Origin: a virus
Direction: 5' to 3' (one strand)
Virus record (IMG/VR): IMGVR_UViG_3300010430_000109
Coordinates: 1-44,962 of that record
Length of the DNA stretch: 44,962 nt
Shown here piece by piece: positions 5,339 to 10,584 of this stretch (positions within the stretch are counted from its first letter, which is position 1; every line of letters starts with the position of its first letter). The notes under the pieces were generated by a model. It saw only the letters and a list, made by a program, of their open reading frames with translations, was not told the DNA's origin and did no database searches. A program made the translations under genes and the position numbers.

Positions 5339-5514
5339 GCCGTTTTACCTGGGCAATTGATGGTCACGGTACTAAACATTATCTTTGCGATTATTGTTTC
5401 CTAGTTTTCGGTGATGTTGATCCAGATACAATAAATCATCAGTGTGACCCGTCTAAACCTCGGTATCATAATCGCAATCTAGTTGTTGACAACACCGTCA
5501 ATAGTATGAAATAA
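5335..5514 (+). CDS. small protein with CxxC pair, tail encoded by promoter cassette 3
   Basis: A 59-residue protein. C18 and C21 (LCDYC) with a later H-Q-C (residues 36-38) could form one zinc site, as in a small zinc ribbon, although the fourth ligand spacing is irregular. The frame runs on through the third promoter cassette and stops at 5512-5514 inside its -10 region, so the last residues (VVDNTVNSMK) are encoded by operator DNA. Insertion of the cassette probably replaced the original end of this gene. It overlaps the preceding gene by ATGA. Confidence 0.5.
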   Translation: MSRFTWAIDGHGTKHYLCDYCFLVFGDVDPDTINHQCDPSKPRYHNRNLVVDNTVNSMK

Positions 5515-5545
5515 TGTACTTACTGAGACGCAACGAGATAAACAT
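5480..5545 (+). promoter_or_regulatory. 66-bp promoter cassette, copy 3, with operator (site 5)
   Basis: Third exact copy of the cassette: operator at 5486-5501, -35 at 5486-5491, -10 at 5510-5515. It lies inside the 3' end of the upstream reading frame rather than in a gap, which marks it as a later insertion or recombination product. Confidence 0.85.
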
Positions 5546-5546
5546 T

Positions 5547-5783
5547 ATGAAAACTTACTTAAACAATCTTTTAAACGAAAAAGGCATTAACAGAGAATTA
5601 CATTTAGACATCGAAGGAAATAGCGGTTTAAATATCATTCCGCTTCAAATTGTCGTCGATGCGATTATCAATACAAACAAAGAAGAACAAAATCAAATCA
5701 AAAAAACGTTAGTGATGATTGACTTCAAAAACGGTGATGTGATGCACTACATAAAGCATTTAGCGCAAGCAATCGCAATCTAA
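5547..5783 (+). CDS. hypothetical protein of cassette 3
   Basis: A 78-residue protein starting at the ATG directly after the cassette. A helical N-terminus (MKTYLNNLLNEKG) is followed by a likely strand-helix-strand (LNIIPLQIVVDAIIN...TLVMIDFKNGDV) and a short helix. No cysteine and no membrane helix. It is followed after two bases by the next small ORF, so the unit probably continues to 5970. Function unknown. Confidence 0.6.
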   Translation: MKTYLNNLLNEKGINRELHLDIEGNSGLNIIPLQIVVDAIINTNKEEQNQIKKTLVMIDFKNGDVMHYIKHLAQAIAI

Positions 5784-5785
5784 TC

Positions 5786-5875
5786 ATGGGTGAAAGAGAG
5801 TTATTCAATCTCTTTCACAAAATGCCGAATGGTAAAGAAACTATACGATCAAACAACAAGAGGATTAAATCATGA
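5786..5875 (+). CDS. 29-residue peptide over a hairpin
   Basis: A 29-codon frame that begins two bases after the previous stop and overlaps the next start by ATGA, which supports translation. It is basic at the end (RSNNKRIKS). The first codons lie over a perfect 10-bp inverted repeat (GTGAAAGAGA at 5789-5798, TCTCTTTCAC at 5808-5817) that would hide or pause translation here. Coding status is uncertain; the DNA may chiefly serve as an RNA hairpin or protein site. Confidence 0.35.
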   Translation: MGERELFNLFHKMPNGKETIRSNNKRIKS

Positions 5876-5970
5876 AAAAACCAACATTTACTGAACGTTT
5901 GGCCCGTCATGGCCTGGATGGTAAAGTTAAACCAAAGAAGGTTGTTGACAAGCCCGTCACTAAAGAGTAA
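5872..5970 (+). CDS. small basic peptide
   Basis: A 32-residue peptide, MKKPTFTERLARHG onward, ending KPKKVVDKPVTKE. AGAGGA at 5860-5865 is a good ribosome binding site. The lysine-rich end resembles the end of the terS protein (RTKKVDKPDNDE), perhaps from a local copy. An imperfect operator-like string (TTGACAAGCCCGTCAC, 5945-5960) inside it is explained by the codons for VDKPV and is probably not a site. Confidence 0.5.
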   Translation: MKKPTFTERLARHGLDGKVKPKKVVDKPVTKE

Positions 5971-6142
5971 TGTTCGAATTGAGGTTGGGGCACGTATGAA
6001 GGAACACGGTTGAGACCCAACCAATAGTCTGTGGAAACTTACGGGCAAGGATAAGTGCGCAAAGTTCCAATACTTACGAAATTGGCAAACCAGTGAGAGG
6101 GTGGAAAACCCTTACCAAATCAATCAAGGGGGAAATGATCAA
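5971..6142 (+). other. non-coding leader region with inverted repeats
   Basis: 172 bp without a supported gene. It holds GGTTGGG (5983-5989) with CCCAACC (6015-6021), and the string GGAAACTTAC also found in the leader of the GG-peptide genes. GGGGG at 6128-6132 is the ribosome site for the ATG at 6143. No operator or clear -10/-35 pair is seen. A structured 5' leader is the likeliest use. Confidence 0.35.
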
Positions 6143-6463
6143 ATGACCAACGAAGATGAAGACAAACAACGAATAGTGTTAATCACTGCTAGGCTTGAGG
6201 GTAAGATTATTCAAAAACTGACAAGTCAGGCCGAATGGTGCGAATGTTCTCACACTGATTCTTTTGAACATCCTGAAAACTACAGAATTAAACCTAATGA
6301 TCCTGTTTATATAGTGGTGCGCGCTGCCTGCACCACGCTTGGTTTTGAATGTATCGAAGGTGTGTTCAAAAATGAGTTTGATGCTATTGAATATTATAAT
6401 CATCTAAAGAGTCTTAAAACATATGGTGCTAAATATGAAATAAGAACCTGCGAGGTGAAATGA
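6143..6463 (+). CDS. hypothetical protein, paralogue of the gene at 7048
   Basis: A 106-residue protein. ATG 6143 after GGGGG is chosen over GTG 6101, because the shorter form lines up with the paralogue at 7048-7371 (both begin MTN and share ITARLEGK, then a Cys/Asp-rich part, RIKP and VYVV-like core, and an IFKN/VFKN block). The shared core looks like a small alpha/beta domain in which 'ITARLEGK' begins a helix. Such EGK-containing phage proteins are often uncharacterised. It overlaps the next start (ATGA). Confidence 0.7.
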   Translation: MTNEDEDKQRIVLITARLEGKIIQKLTSQAEWCECSHTDSFEHPENYRIKPNDPVYIVVRAACTTLGFECIEGVFKNEFDAIEYYNHLKSLKTYGAKYEIRTCEVK

Positions 6464-6843
6464 TGGATATTTTAATTTTCTTAGCGTGTGGTTTAATTAT
6501 TGGGTTCATTTTTCGTCAGTTCAAAAGAACGTCAATGCACAGCATCGGCGGTAAATCGTTGGGTGATGGTAAGATTGTATTTTTCGATGAAGAAGAAAAA
6601 AAGGCTATAGTGTACGCTGATGAAGAATACACCATACCGTTAATGAATCCCGTAAGGCTTGACAAATACGGTGGTCATCCAAAGGTTTATATTTCTGAAT
6701 TCTGCTATGCTGGGTTTTTAACTAGCGACGGTAAACAACTTGGTCACGGTGAGATACATAAAATGGGTGAATTTCTCTGTATAAACAATCTCCATACGTA
6801 CGGTGATTATGAAATCAAGACTAGATACTTATGGCGTGGTTAA
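6460..6843 (+). CDS. membrane-anchored hypothetical protein
   Basis: A 127-residue protein with a signal-anchor helix at residues 2-20 (MDILIFLACGLIIGFIF) followed by RQFKR, which predicts a cytoplasmic domain; the rest is a beta-rich domain with many Gly. It sits in a coupled chain: ATGA overlap with the gene before, 13-bp overlap with the one after. No family recognised. Confidence 0.65.
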   Translation: MMDILIFLACGLIIGFIFRQFKRTSMHSIGGKSLGDGKIVFFDEEEKKAIVYADEEYTIPLMNPVRLDKYGGHPKVYISEFCYAGFLTSDGKQLGHGEIHKMGEFLCINNLHTYGDYEIKTRYLWRG

Positions 6844-7034
6844 ACGTAAACGATTATTTACCTGGTAGCGAAGATGAGATAATCATCTACTTCATCAATG
6901 AGAACGGTGAAGGTGTAACAACAGCATATTTTTTCGACGATGAATTTCACATCTATTTCGACGGTGAGTGGTTAGACGCAAACGGTGTCACACATTGGCA
7001 ATCACTGCCAGGGCCACCATTATCATTAATTTAA
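6831..7034 (+). CDS. DUF551-like small protein
   Basis: A 67-residue protein with the layout of phage DUF551 proteins: W3 near the start, a P-x-x-x-x-x-I-I-I-Y strand, an FDGEW block and the diagnostic end VTHWQSLPGPP. DUF551 proteins are common in temperate and lytic phages of Gram-negative bacteria, and their role is not established. It starts within the end of the preceding gene. Confidence 0.75.
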   Translation: MAWLNVNDYLPGSEDEIIIYFINENGEGVTTAYFFDDEFHIYFDGEWLDANGVTHWQSLPGPPLSLI

Positions 7035-7047
7035 CGGGGATAACAGT

Positions 7048-7371
7048 ATGACTAACAAAGAACTAGACGAACTCAGACTAAAATTTATAACTGCTAGGCT
7101 TGAGGGTAAGGTTATACAATTTAGAGATGATTGCCCATATAGCACCATCGACTGGATTGATTGTCTGGATAACTCATCAACACCCCATATGCACCCAGAT
7201 TTATGCAGAATCAAACCGGCCGAAGTGGTCTATGTTGTGATGATAGTACCAAGAACGTCAGGTGGTGAATACATTGACGAAATATTCAAAAATTTGGAAT
7301 CAGCTACTAAGTATGTTGAAACTAATCGCGATGTAGAATTAGATATCAGAGAGATTGAAATCAATAGTTGA
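7048..7371 (+). CDS. hypothetical protein, paralogue of the gene at 6143
   Basis: A 107-residue protein with GGGGAT ribosome site and ATG at 7048. It shares with the protein at 6143 the blocks FITARLEGKVIQ, LCRIKPAEVVYVV and IFKNLESATKY, so the two arose by duplication; two unrelated genes lie between. Most differences are in the middle (the Cys and His positions are only partly kept). The stop overlaps operator site 6. Function unknown. Confidence 0.7.
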   Translation: MTNKELDELRLKFITARLEGKVIQFRDDCPYSTIDWIDCLDNSSTPHMHPDLCRIKPAEVVYVVMIVPRTSGGEYIDEIFKNLESATKYVETNRDVELDIREIEINS

Positions 7372-7396
7372 CAACACCGTCAACTAAGTATAATAT
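7368..7396 (+). promoter_or_regulatory. promoter with TTGAC-N6-GTCAA operator (site 6)
   Basis: TTGACAACACCGTCAA at 7368-7383, the same 16-mer as in the 66-bp cassettes; -10 TAATAT at 7391-7396 after 17 bp, with TATAAT also present two bases earlier. The downstream leader (CTTACTTACTTAATTC) resembles the cassette leader only in part, so this is a diverged relative. It drives the gene at 7432. Confidence 0.75.
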
Positions 7397-7431
7397 ACTC
7401 CTTACTTACTTAATTCACGGGGATTATCATC

Positions 7432-7758
7432 ATGTTGTACATTACCTTAGTAGTTTTAACATTGGTTTTATTAGAGTTCCGCGCGCCTAAATACGCTAAG
7501 TGGGAGAGACATTTAGAAGATGTTGAAGCTTACAATCAAGCGTACCATTACGGTAAATTGCAAATCAAACAAGTGCAAGTAGTGAAGAAACCAAAGAAGA
7601 AGAAGAAGAAGACGGTTTTTCGAATGAATCCAACAACCGATGTTAACGGGCTTCTTGGTGTTCGTGTATTCTACAAGCAAGGATTTTTTGGTAAAACTAG
7701 ATCTCAAGTGTTTGGTGATGAGTCACTTGCTCAAGAATTTATCAAAAAGGTTGGGTGA
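7432..7758 (+). CDS. membrane-anchored basic protein, C-terminal domain shared with the gene at 9196
   Basis: A 108-residue protein: an N-terminal membrane helix (residues 1-16), a charged helix, a run of lysines (KKPKKKKKK, about residues 52-60) and a C-terminal domain of about 45 residues. That domain, with F-R-M-x-P then D-V-N-G-L-L-G-V-R-V-F-Y-K, matches the whole of the small protein at 9196 (GVDIHGLFGVRVWFK). The lysine run could bind nucleic acid or the inner face of the membrane. Function unknown. Confidence 0.65.
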   Translation: MLYITLVVLTLVLLEFRAPKYAKWERHLEDVEAYNQAYHYGKLQIKQVQVVKKPKKKKKKTVFRMNPTTDVNGLLGVRVFYKQGFFGKTRSQVFGDESLAQEFIKKVG

Positions 7759-7763
7759 TTAAG

Positions 7764-7877
7764 TCAACATAGTTCACCGTAAAAGTGGTTTTCGTTAAGG
7801 TGTGACCAGGATTATTGAATAGAAGACGGGGGTTGTGCCCTGCTGACAATGAGAATAATCACGGTGAACTATGTTGA
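7764..7877 (+). ncRNA. long hairpin RNA or inverted-repeat element next to tRNA-like sequences
   Basis: TCAACATAGTTCACCGT (7764-7780) and ACGGTGAACTATGTTGA (7861-7877) are perfect reverse complements, 17 bp, enclosing 80 bases. Inside, GATTATT and AATAATC near the ends of the loop can extend the stem, and a GGG/CCC pair lies in the centre. There is no T-run, so it is not a terminator. It begins six bases after the previous stop and ends six bases before the tRNA-like element. It may be a structured RNA, a processing stem for the tRNA-like transcript, or the scar of a mobile element. Confidence 0.55.
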
Positions 7878-7882
7878 TTTAT

Positions 7883-7976
7883 GGTGTAGAGGCTGGATTG
7901 CCACGCGTAGCTGCGAAAGAGAGGTTCAATTCCTCTGCTGGATTAATAGCAGGTTCGAAGCCTGCCTACACCACCA
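7883..7976 (+). tRNA. atypical tRNA-like element with encoded CCA
   Basis: GGTGTAG (7883-7889) pairs with CTACACC (7966-7972), then A and CCA (7974-7976): a perfect 7-bp acceptor stem with discriminator and encoded CCA. GCAGG-TTCGAAG-CCTGC (7949-7965) is a perfect T arm. The total is 94 nt, in the range of class II tRNAs, but no normal D arm plus anticodon arm can be drawn. Instead there is GGC/GCC, a CGC/GCG hairpin and AGAGG-TTCAATT-CCTCT, which itself looks like a second T arm (as an anticodon arm it would read CAA with U37, unusual). GCTGGATT occurs twice, 45 nt apart, which suggests a duplication or insertion. It may be a tRNA mimic or a degraded tRNA. Confidence 0.45.
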
Positions 7977-7983
7977 TTTAAGA

Positions 7984-8038
7984 CCCGCGATCACTGGACG
8001 TGTAAGGGATCGCGGGTTCGATTCCCCGTCGTGGGCCA
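7984..8038 (+). other. second tRNA-like fragment with alternative hairpin
   Basis: CCCGCGA (7984-7990) can pair with TCGTGGG (8029-8035, one G-U) just before CCA (8036-8038), and TTCGATT flanked by GGG and CCC resembles a T arm; the whole is only 55 nt and lacks anticodon and D arms. The same 5' strand can instead pair perfectly with 8008-8017 (ACCCGCGATC with GATCGCGGGT, 10 bp). The two foldings exclude each other. It lies directly before the ribosome site (GGAG, 8044-8047) of the next gene, so it is either a tRNA remnant or a two-state leader. Confidence 0.3.
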
Positions 8039-8054
8039 ACAACTGGAGAAGTTT

Positions 8055-8336
8055 ATGAAGATGATGACAGAGAATATATCAGTCTTGTTCATAGCGATCG
8101 CATCAATGATTGCGCTCACTATGTTCGTTGATTTCAGCGATCGCATCAACAACGATTGTGTCAATTACACTATTCGTCTCGTGGATGTATTCAAACATGA
8201 TGTGAGTGAGTACACTTTAGCAGGTGATAAAGTGTTATTCACAGATTATCATACAAACAAAGATATCATCGCGTACAAACAGAATGTAATCGAGATTGTG
8301 GATAATAACTGTAATAACAGGGAGTTAGGGGAATGA
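8055..8336 (+). CDS. membrane-anchored hypothetical protein
   Basis: A 93-residue protein. ATG 8055, seven bases after GGAG, is preferred over a GTG at 8031 that lies in the tRNA-like fragment. Residues 8-26 form a single membrane helix, with the following 65 residues predicted outside; two cysteines (C33, C86) could be linked. It overlaps the next start by ATGA. No family recognised. Confidence 0.6.
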   Translation: MKMMTENISVLFIAIASMIALTMFVDFSDRINNDCVNYTIRLVDVFKHDVSEYTLAGDKVLFTDYHTNKDIIAYKQNVIEIVDNNCNNRELGE

Positions 8337-8944
8337 AATTAGAACAACTAGAACAACTAATTGCTGAAGAATTTGAACGGGATTGCATCGAAGATTGCGA
8401 TAAACGGATAGAACTTAGTTTTATTATATCTCTTTGTCACAAAATCATGAGTGGTCGAATCAAAGAGTTGGATGTTGATAAAACTTACATTGTCAATTCG
8501 TATGCTAAAGAAAAAGCTAAGATGATGCTTAAGATTGGCAGTCTTAAGAAGTCAGTGGGTATTTATGAAGACTGTGTGCGAATCAAAGAGTTGGAGTCTG
8601 AGTTAATGCTTGATAACAAGGTTTCAAATAGTTACATAGAACAAATCAAAGAGTTGGAAGGTGAGGTTGTGCGATTAATGGACAAAGTTGGTGGTCAAGA
8701 TAGACATACAGCTATAAGAATTTTAGAGAACCCGAAGTGGTCTACACTCATGAGTGAACAAATCAAAGAGCTTACAGAGTGGAAAAAACAAGCTACTGAA
8801 TTACATTTCAATCATTCGGAAGTCTTTGAATATATGTTACGTAATGAAAATTGTAAACTGGGAGTTTCAATCAGTTCAGAAGCGTTAAGAGTGTTCAAAG
8901 AGTTAGAGTCTCAAATTCACAACATGAAACGAGATGATGAATAG
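8333..8944 (+). CDS. coiled-coil protein with repeated IKELE blocks
   Basis: A 203-residue, highly charged, almost wholly helical protein. The block (R/Q)IKELE-like occurs at least four times (RIKELD, RIKELESE, QIKELEGE, QIKELTEW) with a related FKELESQI near the end; the DNA under these blocks is also repeated (AATCAAAGAGTTGGA), so the gene has grown or been shuffled by internal duplication. Probably a long dimeric coiled coil. A role as a scaffold or as an interaction partner is possible. Last gene of its unit before operator site 7. Confidence 0.65.
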   Translation: MKLEQLEQLIAEEFERDCIEDCDKRIELSFIISLCHKIMSGRIKELDVDKTYIVNSYAKEKAKMMLKIGSLKKSVGIYEDCVRIKELESELMLDNKVSNSYIEQIKELEGEVVRLMDKVGGQDRHTAIRILENPKWSTLMSEQIKELTEWKKQATELHFNHSEVFEYMLRNENCKLGVSISSEALRVFKELESQIHNMKRDDE

Positions 8945-8975
8945 ACTCCCTGAGCGATAACGGGGAATTAATCTA

Positions 8976-9004
8976 TTGACAATCCCGTCAACAACGTTTA
9001 AACT
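8976..9004 (+). promoter_or_regulatory. promoter with TTGAC-N6-GTCAA operator (site 7)
   Basis: TTGACAATCCCGTCAA at 8976-8991 is the same 16-mer as site 2; -10 TAAACT at 8999-9004 with a 17-bp spacer. The early leader, CATAAGTTAATCGAACGAGG, also resembles those of sites 2 and 10. It drives the small genes at 9036-9587. Confidence 0.75.
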
Positions 9005-9035
9005 ACTCATAAGTTAATCGAACGAGGTGAAGAAT

Positions 9036-9206
9036 ATGTTTTTTATTTATTGTTGTATAGCACTAGCGGTTCAAACAGTGACTTATGTTTATTTATCGGC
9101 ATTTCGTCGGGATGAGTATAAACGTATATTATTGTTAAGTATTTTAATCGGTGTTCTTCCAATTATAGCACCATTCATGTTAGGAGATGATCGCAATGAA
9201 GGGTGA
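9036..9206 (+). CDS. small two-helix membrane protein
   Basis: A 56-residue protein after GAGGTGAAGA. Residues 2-22 and 31-48 are hydrophobic helices joined by a short positive loop (RRDEYKR), giving a hairpin with the loop in the cytoplasm. Such small proteins resemble holins and superinfection-exclusion proteins in size, but this one lies far from the lysis genes. Its end overlaps the next gene by 11 bp. Confidence 0.6.
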   Translation: MFFIYCCIALAVQTVTYVYLSAFRRDEYKRILLLSILIGVLPIIAPFMLGDDRNEG

Positions 9207-9387
9207 ATATATATTCAGAAATGGTGTTGATATACACGGTTTATTCGGTGTTCGAGTATGGTTCAAGAAAAATTGGTACACTCGGGCGATTGTAATCGCA
9301 AACAAAGGTTTCAGTGAGCTTTTCTTCGATACCGAAAGTTCAACTGGTTTAGCGAAAGCGCAACATTATGTGAGGATGTCATTATGA
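9196..9387 (+). CDS. hypothetical small protein, relative of the C-terminal domain at 7432
   Basis: A 63-residue protein. ATG 9196 is preferred over ATG 9187, because AGGAG (9182-9186) directly abuts the latter. It carries the block GVDIHGLFGVRVWFKKNW, which matches D-V-N-G-L-L-G-V-R-V-F-Y-K in the protein at 7432; the fold is probably a small beta sheet. There the domain is fused to a membrane anchor; here it stands alone. Overlaps the next start by ATGA. Confidence 0.6.
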   Translation: MKGEYIFRNGVDIHGLFGVRVWFKKNWYTRAIVIANKGFSELFFDTESSTGLAKAQHYVRMSL

Positions 9388-9587
9388 CTGAAACAGTATT
9401 ATCCATAATTTTCGTGATACTCATACATATGGCAATCGATTATTTAGTATTGCTGAAAAAAGGGAGGATTGACGATTTAGAATCTCGATACAATCATGTT
9501 AAGGACAGGATAGCGAAAGATAAAATATCTCAATCTGAGCTTGAACATGAATTGTCAGAAATAACCAAAGGCTGTCGAAAAGAATGA
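9384..9587 (+). CDS. membrane protein with C-terminal coiled coil
   Basis: A 67-residue protein with one membrane helix (residues 4-22) followed by a charged helix of about 40 residues (KKGRIDDLESRYNHVKDRI...). The layout is that of an inner-membrane protein with a cytoplasmic or periplasmic coiled coil, as in i-spanins, although it is not near the lysis genes. Last gene of the unit; no terminator is seen after it. Confidence 0.55.
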   Translation: MTETVLSIIFVILIHMAIDYLVLLKKGRIDDLESRYNHVKDRIAKDKISQSELEHELSEITKGCRKE

Positions 9588-9625
9588 AATCGCGAGGTGA
9601 GATACTAATCGAATCGTAAATAATG

Positions 9626-9631
9626 TATAAT
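9626..9631 (+). promoter_or_regulatory. candidate -10 box before the LamG gene
   Basis: A perfect TATAAT stands 35 bp before the start of the LamG-type gene. There is no good -35 at 16-18 bp (TACTAA) and no TTGAC operator, so this may be an activator-dependent late promoter or chance in AT-rich DNA. Confidence 0.35.
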
Positions 9632-9665
9632 ATCAATACTTAAAAAACAACTATAGATATTTGAG

Positions 9666-10388
9666 ATGATTAAAAACATAGTCGGTTCAGCGGTTAAATC
9701 TTTCATTGTTGGTTCGGGCTCAGAAGCAGAAGATGAACCATATAGTTATATGCTTGATGATAACCCGCTAGGTTTCTGGACTTTAAACGAGGATTATTCA
9801 TCGGATGCCACAAACCTAGCCGACCCAGGAACATTAGATGGCACAATAGGATCAGCAGCAACATTTGAAACTGACTTAGACGGAATATTCACAGATGGTG
9901 TTTACGGATTCACAGGTGAAGTGGTCAACTCAATGATACAAATCGGCAATGACGTAAGCGTTCAACTGACAGAAGGCACAATTGAAGCGTGGGTTAATAC
10001 TACTGACGCAGGATCAAGTTACAGAGGGATATTTGTTAAGCAGGGAGCTTTCGGTCTCTTCATGGTTAACAACGTTCTAGCAACTTACGACTCAACAGCA
10101 GGAGCATTGCGCTCGACAGGCGTGTCAATAGATGACGGCGATTGGCATCACATAGCAATGACGTTTACCTCTGGGGTAACTAATGGCGCAAAAGTGTATT
10201 TAGATGGAGTTCTGTCATTAACAACAAGAATAGAGGTTAAGTACACAGATAGAAGTTTAAATATAGGTACGGGTTCGTTTGGCGGTGCAACTGAAAGATT
10301 TATCGGACAAATAGCTCGACCTGCGATATTCAGCTCAATATTAAGCCCTTCTCAAATTTTAGCGCATAGCAACAACCCACCAACATAA
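9666..10388 (+). CDS. LamG-like (concanavalin A fold) domain protein
   Basis: A 240-residue protein. Residues 32-232 form one laminin-G-type jelly roll: the entry strand PLGFWTLNED, the TIEAWVNT block, the WHHIAMTFTSG block near residue 162 and VYLDGVL soon after, as in LamG_3 domains. No signal peptide; the first 30 residues (KNIVGSAVKSFIVGS) look like an attachment segment. Such domains bind carbohydrate and occur in phage decoration proteins and fibres, so it may coat the virion or help adsorption. It stands alone before the terminase unit, apart from the fibre genes. Confidence 0.75.
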   Translation: MIKNIVGSAVKSFIVGSGSEAEDEPYSYMLDDNPLGFWTLNEDYSSDATNLADPGTLDGTIGSAATFETDLDGIFTDGVYGFTGEVVNSMIQIGNDVSVQLTEGTIEAWVNTTDAGSSYRGIFVKQGAFGLFMVNNVLATYDSTAGALRSTGVSIDDGDWHHIAMTFTSGVTNGAKVYLDGVLSLTTRIEVKYTDRSLNIGTGSFGGATERFIGQIARPAIFSSILSPSQILAHSNNPPT

Positions 10389-10397
10389 CCAAATGAA

Positions 10398-10426
10398 TTG
10401 ACAAATTCGTCAAAGATAACTAACAT
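10398..10426 (+). promoter_or_regulatory. promoter with TTGAC-N6-GTCAA operator (site 8) before the terminase-head unit
   Basis: TTGACAAATTCGTCAA at 10398-10413; -10 TAACAT at 10421-10426, 17-bp spacer. It lies before the small membrane protein and large terminase, so the structural genes, at least in part, are tied to the same regulator as the accessory units. Confidence 0.7.
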
Positions 10427-10455
10427 CTAATGTTGAGTTATCATTAGAGGTTCGC

Positions 10456-10584
10456 ATGGGTGAGGCGTTTGTCATAGGTTTTATATTCGGAATGTTAGCA
10501 GGTGTTTGCCTCGCGATGCTGATGATGGATCCATCCAGGCAATACATTAAGGAACTAGAAAAAAAGAAACACGATAAAGAATGA
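10456..10584 (+). CDS. small membrane protein coupled to terL
   Basis: A 42-residue peptide: a Gly-rich membrane helix at residues 4-26 (AFVIGFIFGMLAGVCLAMLMM) and a basic tail (KELEKKKHDKE). Ribosome site AGAGG at 10446-10450. The stop overlaps the terL start by ATGA, so translation of the large terminase may depend on it. Confidence 0.55.
   Translation: MGEAFVIGFIFGMLAGVCLAMLMMDPSRQYIKELEKKKHDKE

Noticed and set aside
4840-5545. CRISPR-like array
   Set aside because: The three repeats are 66 bp long, spaced by whole genes of different length and contain promoters.
5945-5960. TTGACAAGCCCGTCAC operator-like string
   Set aside because: It misses the last base of the right arm, is inside a coding frame (VDKPV), and has no -10 box.
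7849-8058. 69-codon + strand ORF over the tRNA-like region
   Set aside because: It covers the right arm of the inverted repeat and both tRNA-like elements, has no ribosome site, and its composition (many Arg, Cys, Trp) is that of translated structured RNA.
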